From Brevundimonas sp. SL130 (GTDB lineage Bacteria > Pseudomonadota > Alphaproteobacteria > Caulobacterales > Caulobacteraceae): 64,000 bases of DNA. Below, piece by piece: positions 15,941-24,604 of this stretch. Location: positions 806,001 to 870,000 of the forward strand of contig NZ_CP113064.1 of assembly GCF_026625805.1 (NCBI RefSeq). Reading direction: 5' to 3'. Made by a program: the position numbers and the translations under genes. Under the pieces are notes generated by a model. It was not told the DNA's origin and ran no database searches. It was given only the letters and a program-made list of their open reading frames with translations. Position 1 is the stretch's first letter. Each line of letters opens with the position of its first letter.

Positions 15941-17608
15941 TTGAACGCGCGACCCCGATCCCTGGCCTGGGACGCCACGAGCGCCATTGAGGCGCTGGCG
16001 GCCGCCGACACGGCCCTGTGGGTGTGGACGCCCGCCCTGGATCAACTGCGCTTCACCGGGGCGACCCGCGCTTTGGGCCTGGGGCCCTTGGCGCCGGAAT
16101 GTTCGGGCGCCGGCTTCGTCGCCTCGTCCATGCCGCAGGACCGGTCGCTGGCCGAAAAAATGCTGAAGCCGCAGGAGGAGGGGACCGAGATCGCCGTGCG
16201 TCTGCGCATGCGCGGATCCGAGACCTGCCTGTGGCGGGGGGTCTGGCTGGAGGACGGGCTGCGCTCCGCCGGGGTGGTGGCGCTGGAGACCAAGTTCGCC
16301 GGCTCGGACCGGGACGTGCTGACCGGTCTGCTGGATCGCCGCGCCTTTATCGCGCGGGTCGGCGAGGCGCTGACCCAGCCGGGCGAATACGAGATCGTGG
16401 TCGGCGACGTCGATCGTCTGCGCCGCCTGAACGAAGCCCTGGGCCACGAGCGGACCGACCTGGTGCTGTCGGCCCTGGGCTCGCGCCTGGCTGCGGCCTT
16501 CGCCAAGGAGACCTCGCCGGCGCGGATCGGCGAGGACGAGTTCGCCGTCATTGTGCCCAAGACCGCGTCCCACGCCAGCTATCGCCTGCGCGAGGCGCTG
16601 GAGCAGCCGCTGCGGGTCGCGGGCTTCGACATCTATCCGACGGTGTCCATCGGGGCCGTGGTGGTCGAGGGCGGGCCGGACGCGCCGGACGCCTCCGAAC
16701 TGCTGCGGCGGGTCGAACTGGCGGTGGAATCGGCCAAGGGCGCCGGGCGCGGCGGGTCGGCCGCCTATGGCCGGGCGCTGGAGAGCGACAGCCTGAGCCG
16801 CCTGGCGCTGGAGGCGGATCTGAGGAACGCCTTCGTGCGCGGCGAGATCACCCCCTTCTTCCAGCCGATCGTCAATCTGAAGACCGGCGCCGTGGCGGGG
16901 TTCGAGGCCCTGGCGCGCTGGCGCCACCCGCGTCGCGGCCTGGTGCCGCCGGACGAGTTCCTGGGCCTGACCGCCGATCTGGGCATGATGAACGACCTGG
17001 GCCTGCTGATGATGACCCAGTCGGCGCGGCAGCTGGCCGAATGGATCCAGCGCCATCCCCAGGCCGGCAAGATGTTCTGCAGCGTCAACCTGTCGGTCGG
17101 CGAGATCGAACGCCCGCACCTGTGCGAGGATGTGGCGCGGATCATCAAGGAAAGCGGCCTGCCCAAGGGGGCGCTGAAGCTGGAAGTGACCGAGGGCGAC
17201 ATCATGCGCGACACCGCGCACGCCGCCGAGGTGCTGCAGTCGCTGAAGGATGTCGGGGCGTCGCTGGCGCTGGACGATTTCGGCACCGGCTTCTCGTCCC
17301 TGTCGTATCTGGCGCGCCTGCCGTTCGATACGCTGAAGATCGACCGCTATTTCGTGCTGACGATGAACAAGGACGAGGGTTCGGCCAAGATCGTCAAGTC
17401 GGTTGTCAACCTGGGCCGCGACCTGTCGCTGGAGGTCGTGGCCGAAGGGGTGGAGAACGCCGAACTGGCCGCCCTGCTGCTGGAGGCCCAGTGCCACTAC
17501 GGCCAGGGCTTCGGCTATGCGCCGGCTCTGCCCGCCCAGGAGGCCGAGGTCTATCTGGCCGAGAGCCTGGCGGACGGCACGGCGCCGCTGAAGCAGCGGT
17601 CGGCCTAG
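15941..17608 (+). CDS. pdeA: PdeA-like cyclic-di-GMP phosphodiesterase (PAS-GEDEF-EAL)
   Basis: A protein of about 555 residues with an N-terminal PAS-like region (~20-110), a GGDEF domain and an EAL domain. The GGDEF signature is degenerate (GEDEF, codons 16529-16543), as in Caulobacter PdeA, where this domain binds GTP and activates the EAL domain. EAL (from 16904), DDFGTGFSSLSYL and KIDRYF are all present, so it should hydrolyse c-di-GMP. The start is uncertain: TTG at 15941 or ATG at 15899 inside the GNAT gene. Orthology to PdeA is inferred from the domain pattern and from nearby oxidase genes. Confidence 0.8.
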   Translation: MNARPRSLAWDATSAIEALAAADTALWVWTPALDQLRFTGATRALGLGPLAPECSGAGFVASSMPQDRSLAEKMLKPQEEGTEIAVRLRMRGSETCLWRGVWLEDGLRSAGVVALETKFAGSDRDVLTGLLDRRAFIARVGEALTQPGEYEIVVGDVDRLRRLNEALGHERTDLVLSALGSRLAAAFAKETSPARIGEDEFAVIVPKTASHASYRLREALEQPLRVAGFDIYPTVSIGAVVVEGGPDAPDASELLRRVELAVESAKGAGRGGSAAYGRALESDSLSRLALEADLRNAFVRGEITPFFQPIVNLKTGAVAGFEALARWRHPRRGLVPPDEFLGLTADLGMMNDLGLLMMTQSARQLAEWIQRHPQAGKMFCSVNLSVGEIERPHLCEDVARIIKESGLPKGALKLEVTEGDIMRDTAHAAEVLQSLKDVGASLALDDFGTGFSSLSYLARLPFDTLKIDRYFVLTMNKDEGSAKIVKSVVNLGRDLSLEVVAEGVENAELAALLLEAQCHYGQGFGYAPALPAQEAEVYLAESLADGTAPLKQRSA

Positions 17609-17611
17609 GCC

Positions 17612-18478
17612 TCAGATCACGTTCAGCGGCAGGCGCAGATAGCGTTGGCCCCCGGCGTCCGGCGGCGGGAGGTCGCCGGCGCGGATGTTGACCTGGAGCG
17701 AGGGCAGGATCAGCTGGGGCGCGCCCAGGGTGGCGTCGCGGGTTTCGCGCATGGCCACGAACGCCTCCTCCGAGATCCCGCCGCCTATGTGGATGTTTTC
17801 AGCGCGCTGTTGGGCGACGGTGGTTTCGAAGCGGTAGTCGGTGCGGCCCTGCGGCAGATAGTCGTGGCCGACGAAGACGCGGGTGTCGTCGGGTAGGGCG
17901 AGCAGGCGCTGGATCGACCGATACAGGGTGCGGGCGTCGCCGCCGGGGAAGTCCGTGCGGGCCGTGCCGTAGTCCGGCATGAACAGGGTGTCGCCGGTGA
18001 AGACCGCGTCGCCGATCCGGTAGCTGATACAGGCGGGGGTGTGGCCGGGCGTGTGGATCACCTGGACCGACAGGTCGCCCAGAGCGAAGACGTCGCCGTC
18101 GCCATACAGGTGATCGAACACCCGGCCGTCGCTGCGCACGTCGTCGGCGCCGAACAGGGGGGCGAAGGTCGACTGGACCTCGGTGATATGGGCGCCGATG
18201 CCGATGGAGACGCCCGTCGCGCGCCGAAGATGGGCGGCGGCCGTCAGATGGTCCGCATGGGCGTGGGTCTCGAGCGTCAGGGCCAGGGTCAGGCCCGCCG
18301 AACTCAGCGCCGCCATGACGGCGTCGATGGATCGGGTCGAGGTGCGGGCCGAGGCGGCGTCGAAATCCAGGACCGGGTCGATGATCGCCGCCATGCCGGT
18401 GGCGGGGTCGCTGACCAGATAGGTCACAGTATGGGTCGCGGGGTCGAAGAAGCCGCGAACTTCGGGGTGTTGGGCCAT
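17612..18478 (-). CDS. blh: MBL-fold persulfide dioxygenase-like hydrolase (Blh)
   Basis: A 288-residue metallo-beta-lactamase-fold protein with the metal motif THAHADH (His72, His74, Asp76, His77), a later HTPGHTPAC His, GDTLF and GHDY. The lack of a full glyoxalase-II C-terminal helix bundle and the genetic context (BigR, rhodanese, TauE/SafE) point to the Blh/ETHE1 group, which oxidises glutathione or protein persulfides to sulfite. It is transcribed divergently from bigR over a shared AT-rich operator. Confidence 0.85.
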   Translation of the reverse strand: MAQHPEVRGFFDPATHTVTYLVSDPATGMAAIIDPVLDFDAASARTSTRSIDAVMAALSSAGLTLALTLETHAHADHLTAAAHLRRATGVSIGIGAHITEVQSTFAPLFGADDVRSDGRVFDHLYGDGDVFALGDLSVQVIHTPGHTPACISYRIGDAVFTGDTLFMPDYGTARTDFPGGDARTLYRSIQRLLALPDDTRVFVGHDYLPQGRTDYRFETTVAQQRAENIHIGGGISEEAFVAMRETRDATLGAPQLILPSLQVNIRAGDLPPPDAGGQRYLRLPLNVI

Positions 18479-18502
18479 GGGGAAGGCTCCTTTCGCGCCT
18501 CA

Positions 18503-18540
18503 ACATATTAGCTATTGCTAATTTAGCAAGTGCTCATATA
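18503..18540. promoter_or_regulatory. AT-rich bidirectional promoter/operator for the sulfide cluster
   Basis: The only strongly AT-rich patch nearby: ATATTAGCTATTGCTAATTT with the symmetric halves TTAGC ... GCTAA. It lies between blh and bigR. BigR-type repressors bind such AT-rich inverted repeats, so joint control of both directions is inferred. Confidence 0.6.
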
Positions 18541-18549
18541 TTGCGGCTC

Positions 18550-18882
18550 ATGATCGACCTTCACACCATCGGACTTGAGCGTTTCCAGGCCAGCGCAGGC
18601 GAGGCGGCGGCGATGCTGCGCGCCCTCTCCAACGAGAAACGGCTGATGATCCTGTGTCAGTTGGGCGAGGGCGAACTGTCGGTCGGCCAGCTGCTGCCGT
18701 TGGTCGGCCTGTCGCAGTCGGCCCTGTCCCAGCATCTGGCCAAGCTGCGCGACGAGGCCCTGGTGTCCACGCGGCGCGACGGCACGACCGTCTTCTATCG
18801 CGTCGCCGATCCGGCCGTCCTGAAGGTGATCGCCGTCCTGGCCGAAATCTATTGTCCCCCTGTTGCTCCCGAAAAGGAATGA
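18550..18882 (+). CDS. bigR: ArsR-family persulfide sensor, BigR/SqrR type
   Basis: A 110-residue winged-helix repressor. Two cysteines, Cys36 in LMILCQL and Cys102 in EIYCPP, match the pair that forms a tetrasulfide link in SqrR/BigR when sulfide stress occurs. The recognition helix region is LSQSALSQHLAKL. The ATG at 18550 is preferred over a TTG at 18541. It overlaps or abuts the rhodanese gene and shares the operator with blh. Confidence 0.85.
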   Translation: MIDLHTIGLERFQASAGEAAAMLRALSNEKRLMILCQLGEGELSVGQLLPLVGLSQSALSQHLAKLRDEALVSTRRDGTTVFYRVADPAVLKVIAVLAEIYCPPVAPEKE

Positions 18883-18887
18883 GCCTG

Positions 18888-19424
18888 ATGACCGTCCTGA
18901 CCCCCTTGTCCCCCGCCGAGGTCTCGCGCCGCCTGACCGAAAACAGCGCCGTCCTGATCGACATTCGCGAACAGGACGAATTCGTCCGCGAACATGTCGC
19001 CGGCGCGGTCCATGCGCCCCTGTCCAGCTTTGAAGAGTCCGCGCGCACCCTCGCGGACGGGCGCGACGTGATCTTCACCTGCCGAACCGGGAACCGGACC
19101 GGCGTCAATTGCAATCGCCTGGCGGCCCAGGTGCCGGGCCAGGCCTATGTGCTGGACGGCGGCCTGGACGCCTGGAAGGCGCAAGGCCTGGCGATCCGCA
19201 CCGACCGGTCCAAGCCCATCGAACTGATGCGGCAGGTCCAGATGGCGGCCGGGGGGCTGATCCTGATCGGGGCGGGCCTGGGGCTGCTGGTTCATCCCGC
19301 CTTCTGGGGCCTGTCCGCCTTTGTCGGCGCCGGCCTGTTGTTTGCGGGGACCACCGGGTTCTGCGGCATGGCGCGCCTGCTGGCCGTCATGCCCTGGAAC
19401 AGAAGCGCGGCTGGGGTCGCCTGA
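18888..19424 (+). CDS. Rhodanese with C-terminal DUF2892 membrane domain
   Basis: A 178-residue sulfurtransferase. Its rhodanese domain occupies residues ~5-115, with the catalytic persulfide Cys65 in TCRTGNRT. A DUF2892-like tail with two membrane helices follows (MAAGGLILIGAGLGLLV and LSAFVGAGLLFAGTTGFCG), as in YgaP-type proteins. The start at 18888 is chosen because AAAAGGA lies about 10 bp upstream; an ATG at 18879 overlapping the bigR stop is also possible. Likely role: handling of sulfane sulfur in the bigR operon. Confidence 0.85.
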   Translation: MTVLTPLSPAEVSRRLTENSAVLIDIREQDEFVREHVAGAVHAPLSSFEESARTLADGRDVIFTCRTGNRTGVNCNRLAAQVPGQAYVLDGGLDAWKAQGLAIRTDRSKPIELMRQVQMAAGGLILIGAGLGLLVHPAFWGLSAFVGAGLLFAGTTGFCGMARLLAVMPWNRSAAGVA

Positions 19425-19428
19425 CGCC

Positions 19429-20211
19429 ATGAGCACCGACCTGCTGGCGCTGAGCCTCGCCGCTGTCAGCGGCGGCGTCGTCGCCCTGCTGCTGACCCTG
19501 TTCGGCGGCGGCGGGTCGGTGCTGGCCGTGCCCCTGCTGCTCTATCTCGTCGGCGTCAAAGACCCGCATGTCGCCATCGGCGTCTCGGCGGCGGGGGTGT
19601 CGCTGAACGCCCTGACCGCCCTGGCCGGCCAGGCCAAGGCCGGGCGGGTGCGCTGGCCCTGCGCCACCCTGTTCGCCGTCACCGGGGCGGCGGGCGCCTG
19701 GTTCGGGTCGTCCCTGGCCAAGATGATCGACGGCCATCAGCTTCTGTTGATCTTCGCCGTCGCCATGGCGGCCGTGGGTTTGTCCATGCTGCGGCCCAAG
19801 CCTGTCGTCGTTCGCGCCGAGCCCCGGCTCAACTGGGCCATGTCGCCCAGGATCGGCCTGGCCGGGGCGGGGGTCGGGTCGGCGGCGGGCTTCTTCGGCA
19901 TCGGCGGCGGGTTCCTGATCGTGCCCGGCCTGATGGCGGCGACGGGCATGAGCCTGGCGACCGCCCAGGCGACGTCCCTGCTCAGCGTCGCGGCCTTCGG
20001 GGCGACGACGGCCGGCAACTACGCCCTGTCCGGCTGGATCGACCCGGGTCTGGTCGCGGCCATGACGGTCGGCGGGGTGGCGGGGACGGCGGCGGGCCTG
20101 CCGCTGGCGCGGCGGCTCGGCGCAAAGGCCGCTCTGGGTCGTGTCCTGTTTGCGGGTCTGATCCTGCTGGTCGCCGTCTATGTCGCGGTTCGGGCGATCA
20201 TGGCCTTGTGA
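19429..20211 (+). CDS. TauE/SafE sulfite exporter family protein
   Basis: A 260-residue polytopic protein with about 8 helices. The family's twin repeats begin at LFGGGGSVLAVPLLLYLVG and again at FFGIGGGFLIVPGLMAATG. In bigR operons this transporter is thought to export sulfite made by Blh and the rhodanese. It starts 4 bp after the rhodanese stop, completing the bigR-rhodanese-TauE unit. Confidence 0.88.
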   Translation: MSTDLLALSLAAVSGGVVALLLTLFGGGGSVLAVPLLLYLVGVKDPHVAIGVSAAGVSLNALTALAGQAKAGRVRWPCATLFAVTGAAGAWFGSSLAKMIDGHQLLLIFAVAMAAVGLSMLRPKPVVVRAEPRLNWAMSPRIGLAGAGVGSAAGFFGIGGGFLIVPGLMAATGMSLATAQATSLLSVAAFGATTAGNYALSGWIDPGLVAAMTVGGVAGTAAGLPLARRLGAKAALGRVLFAGLILLVAVYVAVRAIMAL

Positions 20212-20273
20212 GGCGAGCGGTCTGAGGCGCAAGGCGCTAGCCATCGGCTGACAATTCACTGACACTCGTCGCC

Positions 20274-21977
20274 ATGACCGACGCCAGACTGGAAATCGCC
20301 GCCGGTTTCGCCACTGCACAGGGGCCGAAGGCGGACAATCAGGATTTCGGCGGCGTGCATCTGGGCACGCCGGCCGAGCAGCGCGAGCATGGGGTCATCG
20401 CCGTGATCGCCGACGGGGTGTCGGGGTCCAAGGCCGGACGAATGGCGGCCGAGCTGACGACGCGCAGCTTTATCGACGGCTATCTGGATCAGAACCCGCT
20501 GAACGGCATAGCCGCCAACGGGATCAAGGCGCTGCGGGGCTTCAACCGCTGGCTCCATGCGCGGGGCCGGATCGATCCGACCATGGAGGCGGCGGCGACC
20601 ACCTTCACCGCCCTGATCCTGCGCGGGCGGGAGGCGGTGGCGCTGCACGTGGGGGACAGCCGGGCCTGGCATTTCCGCGACGGAGTGCTGACGCGGCTGA
20701 CCGAGGATCACACCCGGGCGCAGCAGGGGCTGAGCCATGTGCTGTACCGCGCCGTCGGGATCGAGGCGGACGTGAAGCTGGACGTGCGCCATGTGGAGCT
20801 GCACCCGCACGACCGGCTGCTGCTGACCACGGATGGGGTTCATGGAGTGCTGTCGGACGCTGCGCTGGCGCGGTTGCTGGCGCGGCGTGGATCGCCGGAC
20901 GCGGACGCCCAGGCCATTCTGGCCGAGGTGGCCGAGATCGGGGCGCGCGACAACGCCACGGCCCTGGTCATCGACGTCATGGCGATCGGGGCGCCCGACT
21001 GGGAGGCGATCACGGCCGAGGCCGAGGGGCTGGCCATCCTGCCGCCGCCGAAACAGGGGCAGACGGTGGACGGGTTTCATCTGGAGCGGCTGGTCGCCGA
21101 CGGGCGCTATACGCGGCTATTCTTGGCGCGGTCCGGCGACGCGCGGTCCGGCGAAGAAAGGGTGGTGCTGAAGTTTCCCAAGCCTGCGGCCGTGTCGGAG
21201 CGGGGCGCGCGGACGGCCTTCCTGCGCGAGGCCTTTATCGGGCGACGCATCGACAGCCCCTTCGTCGGCAAGGTGCTGAGCCTGGATGCGGGACGCCAGA
21301 GCCGGCTCTATATCGTCCAGCCCTTCTATCAGGGGCAGACCCTGCACGCGCGGCTGGCGGAGGACGGGCCGTTCGAGATCGCCGAGGGGATCGGCGTGGC
21401 CCTGGGGCTGGCGCGGGGGGTGGCGGTCCTGCACCGGGCCGGGGTGATCCACCGCGACATCAAGCCGGACAATGTGATCCTGGAGGCGAACGGCGGGCTG
21501 AAGCTGGTCGACCTGGGCGTGGCGCGGCTGAAGCGGGCCGAGGAGTTCGCCGAGGCCGAGGCGCCCGGCACCCCCGGCTTCAAGGCGCCCGAGATGTATG
21601 ACGGCGAGAGCGGGAGCGCCGCCACGGATCAGTTCGCCCTCGGCGTGACCTTGTATCGGCTGTTCACGGGGACCTATCCGTGGGGCGAGGTGGATCCGTC
21701 GGACGCGCCGCGCTTTGACCGCGCCCCGGTATCGCTCGGGCGCCGTCGCCCGGACATACCGGCCTGGTTGGAGGCCGCCGTCATGCGCGCCGTCGCCGTC
21801 GATCCGAACGAGCGGTTCGAGGACGTCGAGGAGCTGATCCATGTGCTGGAGACGGGCAGCGCCGCCGCCGCCCCCGCGCCTCGCCCGCTGTCGCTGATGG
21901 AGCGCGACCCCGTGCGGTTCTGGCAGGGCGTATGCCTGTTTCTGGTGGTTCTGCTGATGGTCGCCCTGGCGACGTGA
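20274..21977 (+). CDS. Fused PP2C phosphatase and Ser/Thr protein kinase, membrane-anchored
   Basis: A 567-residue protein with two opposing activities. Residues ~8-235 are a PP2C phosphatase: DNQD (21-24), ADGVSG (46-51), HVGDSRAW (125-132), TDGVHG, and RDNATALV (225-232). Residues ~266-530 are a kinase: Lys300 in VVLKFPKP, HRDIKPDN (393-400), the metal motif as DLG (413-415) instead of DFG, and GTPGFKAPE. A single C-terminal helix (~546-565) would anchor it with both domains in the cytoplasm. Substrates are unknown; it stands alone. Confidence 0.9.
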   Translation: MTDARLEIAAGFATAQGPKADNQDFGGVHLGTPAEQREHGVIAVIADGVSGSKAGRMAAELTTRSFIDGYLDQNPLNGIAANGIKALRGFNRWLHARGRIDPTMEAAATTFTALILRGREAVALHVGDSRAWHFRDGVLTRLTEDHTRAQQGLSHVLYRAVGIEADVKLDVRHVELHPHDRLLLTTDGVHGVLSDAALARLLARRGSPDADAQAILAEVAEIGARDNATALVIDVMAIGAPDWEAITAEAEGLAILPPPKQGQTVDGFHLERLVADGRYTRLFLARSGDARSGEERVVLKFPKPAAVSERGARTAFLREAFIGRRIDSPFVGKVLSLDAGRQSRLYIVQPFYQGQTLHARLAEDGPFEIAEGIGVALGLARGVAVLHRAGVIHRDIKPDNVILEANGGLKLVDLGVARLKRAEEFAEAEAPGTPGFKAPEMYDGESGSAATDQFALGVTLYRLFTGTYPWGEVDPSDAPRFDRAPVSLGRRRPDIPAWLEAAVMRAVAVDPNERFEDVEELIHVLETGSAAAAPAPRPLSLMERDPVRFWQGVCLFLVVLLMVALAT

Positions 21978-22001
21978 TCGTCCGAGCTTAGAGACGGCGG
22001 C

Positions 22002-22457
22002 TCAGGCGGCCTCGGCCATCGGGGGCAGGACGTTGTCCAGATCCAGCAGACTGATCATCTCGCCGTCGACGGCGAAGATGCCGGCGATCACGCCGGGGCC
22101 GCCGACGCAGTCGCCGAGTTCGGGCGTTTCTTGACGCATGGCGTCATCCAGTTCGACGATGTCGGACACGGCCTCGACCAGCAGTCCGACCGTCCGCGAA
22201 CCGCATTTGACCACCATGATGGCGTGCCGCGCCGACGGCTCCTTGGTCGGCAGACCGAGACGCGCCGCCAGGTCGATGATGGGCAGGACCAGGCCGCGAA
22301 GATTGACGACGCCCTTCATATAGTCCGGCGCTTGCGGCAGGGGCGTGGTCGGAGTCCAGCCCCGGATTTCCAGAACCGAGGTGATGTCGATGCAGAACGC
22401 CTGCTCTCCGACGCGAAAGCCGACCAGTTCACGACGGCCGCCCTTGGAAACTGTCAT
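22002..22457 (-). CDS. cheW: CheW-type chemotaxis coupling protein
   Basis: A 151-residue single CheW domain (residues ~8-145), with VGFRVGEQAFCIDITSVLEI, GVVNLRGLVLPIIDLAARLG and VGLLVEAVSDIVEL. It normally links receptors to the CheA kinase. No other chemotaxis gene is nearby, so it is an orphan that may serve a distant array. It is convergent with the kinase-phosphatase gene. Confidence 0.92.
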   Translation of the reverse strand: MTVSKGGRRELVGFRVGEQAFCIDITSVLEIRGWTPTTPLPQAPDYMKGVVNLRGLVLPIIDLAARLGLPTKEPSARHAIMVVKCGSRTVGLLVEAVSDIVELDDAMRQETPELGDCVGGPGVIAGIFAVDGEMISLLDLDNVLPPMAEAA

Positions 22458-22842
22458 CTCAGAACGCCTCTCTATTCGCTGCCCAACCGGCCGCCCGGAT
22501 TAATCGCGTCGGACAAACCCGCTGCGACTCCTCCATTCGGCCCAAGTGTCGCGCAAGCGCCTAGCGATTTCGTTAATGCCGAGAACCATCTGTACGGCGA
22601 CAAAACTAAGTCACCGCATTTGCGATCACTCATTCAAGGCGAATTTGTGTAAACAAGTATTGAATATGCCACTACGTATTATGGTTGCCTGGCTAACTGA
22701 AGCTTAGTGTCCGTGATTGGTTAATTTTCAACCGACAGGGTATGTGCGCTTGCGAAACTACAGCTGTCCGACTAGGTGATTCTGCGTAAATTTTACGAGG
22801 CGACTCAGCCAGCCTCGTGTGGGGCGGGTACGAATTCTTTCA
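22458..22842. other. Intergenic region with AT-rich promoter zone
   Basis: No gene is seen. From about 22590 to 22810 the DNA is clearly richer in A+T than the rest of the window, including TTGTGTAAACAAGTATTGAAT and GATTGGTTAATTTTCAACC. It separates the divergent cheW and MarR genes and probably holds both promoters. No clear operator palindrome was found. Confidence 0.5.
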
Positions 22843-23391
22843 ATGTCTGATAGTGTCCAAGTAGATGGTGGGAATGACTTAATTCGACTTTCTGGCTCGA
22901 GCCTGGGCGAAGGAAGTCGGGACGCGGTCCAGATTCTTATCAAGCAAAGGATCGCGCTCATCTCCCGCCGCTGGTCCACGCGCGCGAGCCGGCTTTTCAA
23001 GGCCTATGGATTCACGAACGCGCAGAGGGCGCCGCTTCATCTCTTGAAGCATGCGCCCCAGGGTCTGACGCAGTCCGAACTCGCCGATGGATTGCAGCTG
23101 TCGGAGCCGACGCTGTCGCGGCGTGTGACGCGGCTGCTGGCCGACGGCCTGGTGTCGAAACACCGCCTGCCCGGCGACGGACGCGCGAACCTGATCAAGC
23201 TGGAGCCTGCGGGCCTGAAGGCGCTGGATGGGTCGGAAAACACGGCCGCCCTTGACCGAAAACTGTTGTTCCAGGGGCTGTCGACCGAGGATCTGGGGGC
23301 CGCCTTGCGGGTGTTGGACGTCCTGGCGGCGCGGATGGAAGATCCCCTCGAAAGCGAGATCGAGGCCGAGGCTGAACTCACCGCCGTCTGA
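22843..23391 (+). CDS. MarR-family transcriptional regulator
   Basis: A 182-residue protein with a winged-helix domain at ~30-150: HLLKHAPQGLTQSELADGLQ, the recognition helix LSEPTLSRRVTRLLADGLV, and wing KHRLPGDGRANLIKL. It has a longer N-terminal extension (~35 residues) than most family members. The ATG at 22843 is preferred; an in-frame GTG lies at 22819. The target is unknown. Confidence 0.85.
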   Translation: MSDSVQVDGGNDLIRLSGSSLGEGSRDAVQILIKQRIALISRRWSTRASRLFKAYGFTNAQRAPLHLLKHAPQGLTQSELADGLQLSEPTLSRRVTRLLADGLVSKHRLPGDGRANLIKLEPAGLKALDGSENTAALDRKLLFQGLSTEDLGAALRVLDVLAARMEDPLESEIEAEAELTAV

Positions 23392-23418
23392 GGCGCCCGC
23401 CTCACAGGTGAGCGTGTC

Positions 23419-23988
23419 TTAAGCCCGCCCGCCCTGGCTGGACAACCGGCCGGCGTCGACGCCCATCTGGGCCAGGGCGCGCGCCCATTTGGACTCGTGG
23501 TCGCCGTCGAAGATCAGATCCAGGTCGGCGTCCGCGGTCAGCCAGACATTGTCAGCCAGCTCATCCTCCAACTGGCCCTCGCCCCAGCCGGCGTAGCCGA
23601 GCAGCAGGGTCGAGCGACGCGGGCCGGAGATCTCGTCGGTCATGGCGGCCAGGGCCTCGCGCGTGCCGGTCATGGCCAGGCCGTCGCCGAAGGGCAGGGT
23701 GTCGGCGCCGACGCTCCAGTCGTCGGTGTGAAGCACGAAGCCGCGCTCGCGCTCGACCGGCCCGCCCATCAGCACCGGGCGGCCGATCGCCTGTTCGGGC
23801 GCCGGGGCGTCCAGCTTGTCCAGCACAGTCTTCAGATCGACGCCCTGGGCTGGGCTGTCGAGGCGTAAACCCATGGCGTGATCCGGCCCATGGGCGCAGA
23901 TCAGTATGACGGCGTGTTCGAACCGGGAGTCGCCGATGCCGGGCATGGCCACCAGAAGACGGCCCGTCAGGGATGAGGCGTCGGTCAT
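23419..23988 (-). CDS. yqgE: UPF0301 protein YqgE/AlgH
   Basis: A 189-residue protein of the YqgE family: LTGRLLVAMPGIGDSRFEHAVI at the start, PVLMGGPVERERGFVLH in the middle, and LLLGYAGWGEGQLEDEL. The molecular function is unsettled; a role as a transcriptional regulator has been suggested for AlgH. The start at 23988 is the Met before TDASSLTG; 23997 would add three residues. Confidence 0.93.
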   Translation of the reverse strand: MTDASSLTGRLLVAMPGIGDSRFEHAVILICAHGPDHAMGLRLDSPAQGVDLKTVLDKLDAPAPEQAIGRPVLMGGPVERERGFVLHTDDWSVGADTLPFGDGLAMTGTREALAAMTDEISGPRRSTLLLGYAGWGEGQLEDELADNVWLTADADLDLIFDGDHESKWARALAQMGVDAGRLSSQGGRA

Positions 23989-24106
23989 GATAACCATATC
24001 ATCGGGTGCGAAACGGCCTGACGCAAGGCGCGTTGACGCTTGCAGCGGCGGCCGGGGCGTCTATCTGTCTCGGGCGCATCCAACCAACCCCGCGCGGAGA
24101 GACCTC

Positions 24107-24592
24107 ATGACCATCCAGATCGGCGACCGCATCCCCGACGCGACCTTCGCCCAGGCGACCGCCGAAGGCCCCAAGCCCGTCAACACCGCCGACATCTTCG
24201 CCGGCAAGACCGTGGCCCTGTTCGCCGTTCCGGGCGCCTTCACCCCAACCTGCTCGGCCCGCCACCTGCCGGGCTTCAAGGACAATCTTGAGGCCATCAA
24301 GGGCAAGGGCGTCGATGTGGTCGCCTGTATCTCGGTCAACGACGCCTTCGTCATGAAGGCCTGGGCCGAAAGCCAGGGCATCGAGGACGAGTCCATCCTC
24401 ATGCTGGCCGACGGCAACGGCGACCTGACCCGCGAACTGGGTCTGGTGCTGGACGGCTCGGGCTTCGGCCTGGGGCAGCGGTCGCAGCGCTATTCCATGC
24501 TGGTCAAGGACGGCGTGGTCGCCCAGCTGAACATCGAGCAAGGCGGCGAGTTCAAGGTGTCGTCGGCTGAACATCTGCTGGCCCAGCTCTGA
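24107..24592 (+). CDS. Atypical peroxiredoxin (Prx5 family)
   Basis: A 161-residue thiol peroxidase. The catalytic motif PGAFTPTCSARHLPGF carries the peroxidatic Cys at about residue 49. There is no fused glutaredoxin domain. It reduces H2O2 and organic hydroperoxides in the cytoplasm using glutaredoxin/GSH or thioredoxin. The start at 24107 follows CGGAGAGACCTC. It is followed 12 bp later by the vsr gene. Confidence 0.94.
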   Translation: MTIQIGDRIPDATFAQATAEGPKPVNTADIFAGKTVALFAVPGAFTPTCSARHLPGFKDNLEAIKGKGVDVVACISVNDAFVMKAWAESQGIEDESILMLADGNGDLTRELGLVLDGSGFGLGQRSQRYSMLVKDGVVAQLNIEQGGEFKVSSAEHLLAQL

Positions 24593-24604
24593 TCTGATGA
24601 ACGA

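Noticed and set aside
15848..17497. Long frame antisense to the phosphodiesterase gene
   Set aside because: A Gln/Arg/His-rich shadow without motifs.
20274..22457. A chemotaxis operon including the kinase-phosphatase gene
   Set aside because: CheW is on the opposite strand and no CheA, CheR or receptor gene is present.
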